A program made the translations under genes and the position numbers. Under the pieces are notes generated by a model. It was not told the DNA's origin. It worked only from the letters and a program-made list of their open reading frames with translations, and searched no databases. From the NCBI GenBank assembly GCA_015492395.1, contig WGFD01000062.1, positions 1-6,229 of the forward strand: a stretch of 6,229 nt of DNA. Reading direction: 5' to 3'. The DNA comes from Deltaproteobacteria bacterium (GTDB lineage Bacteria; Desulfobacterota; GWC2-55-46; S146-70). Of this stretch, positions 5,313 through 6,229 are shown one piece after another (within the stretch, counting starts at the first letter, position 1; the number at the start of each line of letters is the position of its first letter).

Positions 5313-6229
5313 TCACTTCTTCAGCTTCAAGGCCACAAAAAAGGTACTGTGGCCGCGCTGGATCAGCATCCGAACTATATCACCCTTGCCAACCTTCGAC
5401 ATGGCCTCCCTATAGCCATCGATATCCTTGATCGCCTTCCTGTTTATACTCTTTATCACGTCTCCACGCCTCAGTCCCGCCATCGCCCCCGGGCTGCCAT
5501 AAGCCACGGAAGATATCAACACCCCCTCTGTGCCCCTCAAGCCGAGTCTAGAGGCGATCTCCGGCGTGATAGGCTGAACCGACAGGCCCAGCTCACGTTC
5601 TACCGAACCCTCTCTTCCTTCCCAGGCACTCTCCGTACCCTCTTCCCTCGCGGATACGGTCAATGAAAGCGTCTTTTCCTTACCGTCCCTGATTATGTCG
5701 ACCTTGACCGTCTTACCGGGCGGTGTGGCGGCGACTATCCTCGGAAGGTCGTTCATCTCGTCTATATCTTTGCCGTCGAACCCCACTATGATATCTCCGG
5801 CCTTTATTCCGGCCTTATCCGCAGGATCCCCTTCCTTCACGGCGGCGATCAAAGCGCCTTTGGTATCCTTGAGTTTGAAAGAATCAGCGAGTTCAGGGGT
5901 TACCTTCTGGATGCTGACCCCTATCCATCCCCTCGTCACCTTCCCCTTCTCCTTCAACTGCAGGAGCACGTCTTTCACCATATTTATGGGGCTGGCAAAC
6001 CCTATCCCCTGCCCTCCCGCTATTATTGCGGTATTAATCCCGACAACCTCGCCGCTCATATTGAAGAGCGGGCCCCCGCTGTTTCCAGGATTGATGGAGG
6101 CATCCGTCTGTATAAAGTTGTCATAAGGACCGGCGCCTATGGCCCTTCCCTTGGCGCTGACTATGCCAGCCGTTACAGTTCCACCTAAGCCGAAGGGGTT
6201 TCCAATGGCGACGACCCACTCCCCTATAC
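5313..6229 (-). CDS. htrA: HtrA/Do family (DegP/DegQ-like) serine protease, C-terminal 304 residues (cut by the right window edge)
   Basis: Envelope protease-chaperone, normally periplasmic, that degrades or refolds damaged exported proteins. The visible part opens inside the trypsin-like domain ([12 protein letters not shown]) and reaches [14 protein letters not shown] with the catalytic serine codon at 6078-6080. Two PDZ domains follow: PDZ1 at about 5676-5936 (from RGWIGVSIQ to LTV) and PDZ2 at about 5316-5597 (from [14 protein letters not shown] to the end), joined by a short acidic linker. Two PDZ domains place it in the Do group (DegP/DegQ/MucD), not the single-PDZ DegS type. The signal peptide, catalytic His and Asp lie beyond the right edge and cannot be checked. 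The frame is open to the edge, so an ATG at 6059 inside the protease domain is not the real start. It is the most upstream visible gene of the minus-strand set. Confidence 0.97.
   Translation of the reverse strand, partial: IGEWVVAIGNPFGLGGTVTAGIVSAKGRAIGAGPYDNFIQTDASINPGNSGGPLFNMSGEVVGINTAIIAGGQGIGFASPINMVKDVLLQLKEKGKVTRGWIGVSIQKVTPELADSFKLKDTKGALIAAVKEGDPADKAGIKAGDIIVGFDGKDIDEMNDLPRIVAATPPGKTVKVDIIRDGKEKTLSLTVSAREEGTESAWEGREGSVERELGLSVQPITPEIASRLGLRGTEGVLISSVAYGSPGAMAGLRRGDVIKSINRKAIKDIDGYREAMSKVGKGDIVRMLIQRGHSTFFVALKLKK

Noticed and set aside
5313..6059. ATG at 6059 as the start of the protease gene
   Set aside because: The frame stays open to the window edge and the upstream codons encode the conserved GNSGGP active site, so the gene is simply truncated by the window.

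Overview
The window looks like a chromosomal segment of a Gram-negative bacterium. The tRNA-Tyr, tRNA-Gly, tRNA-Thr, tuf order, an HtrA/Do periplasmic protease and an LpxB-family protein all point that way. The tRNA-Thr sequence and the CExxHGH form of QueD resemble what I recall from Geobacter-like Deltaproteobacteria (Desulfobacterota). That assignment is inferred from memory and is tentative. No mobile element, CRISPR array, phage gene or rRNA is visible. Both window edges cut genes.

Left region, minus strand, 1-732: a translation-machinery transcription unit. A TTGACA-type promoter near 706-732 reads leftward into tRNA-Tyr(GTA), tRNA-Gly(TCC), tRNA-Thr(GGT) and the first 45 codons of tuf (EF-Tu), which runs off the left edge. 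All three tRNAs carry an encoded CCA.

Middle region, plus strand, 733-2193: a divergently transcribed single gene. An AT-rich intergenic stretch carries a strong plus-strand promoter whose -10 box lies inside two overlapping inverted repeats. A leader of about 135 nt follows, with two mutually exclusive stem pairings. The 356-residue product is related to lipid-A-disaccharide synthase (LpxB) but has lost most of its signature motifs. This is the most unusual gene in the window.

Right region, minus strand, 2200-6229: a tightly packed gene set transcribed leftward as htrA (5'-truncated), ubiX, serS, queD, folE2. Gaps are 37, 0, 6 and -26 nt, which suggests one operon. FolE2 converts GTP to dihydroneopterin triphosphate and QueD uses that compound, so the last two genes are consecutive steps feeding queuosine and perhaps folate. 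UbiX makes prenylated FMN for a UbiD decarboxylase, SerS charges tRNA-Ser, and HtrA is envelope quality control. folE2 converges on the LpxB-like gene with only 6 nt between the stop codons.

I do not see a clearly new multi-gene system. The best leads are the degenerate LpxB paralogue with its own operator-like promoter and switch-like leader, and the QueD motif that suggests a dual queuosine/folate enzyme.
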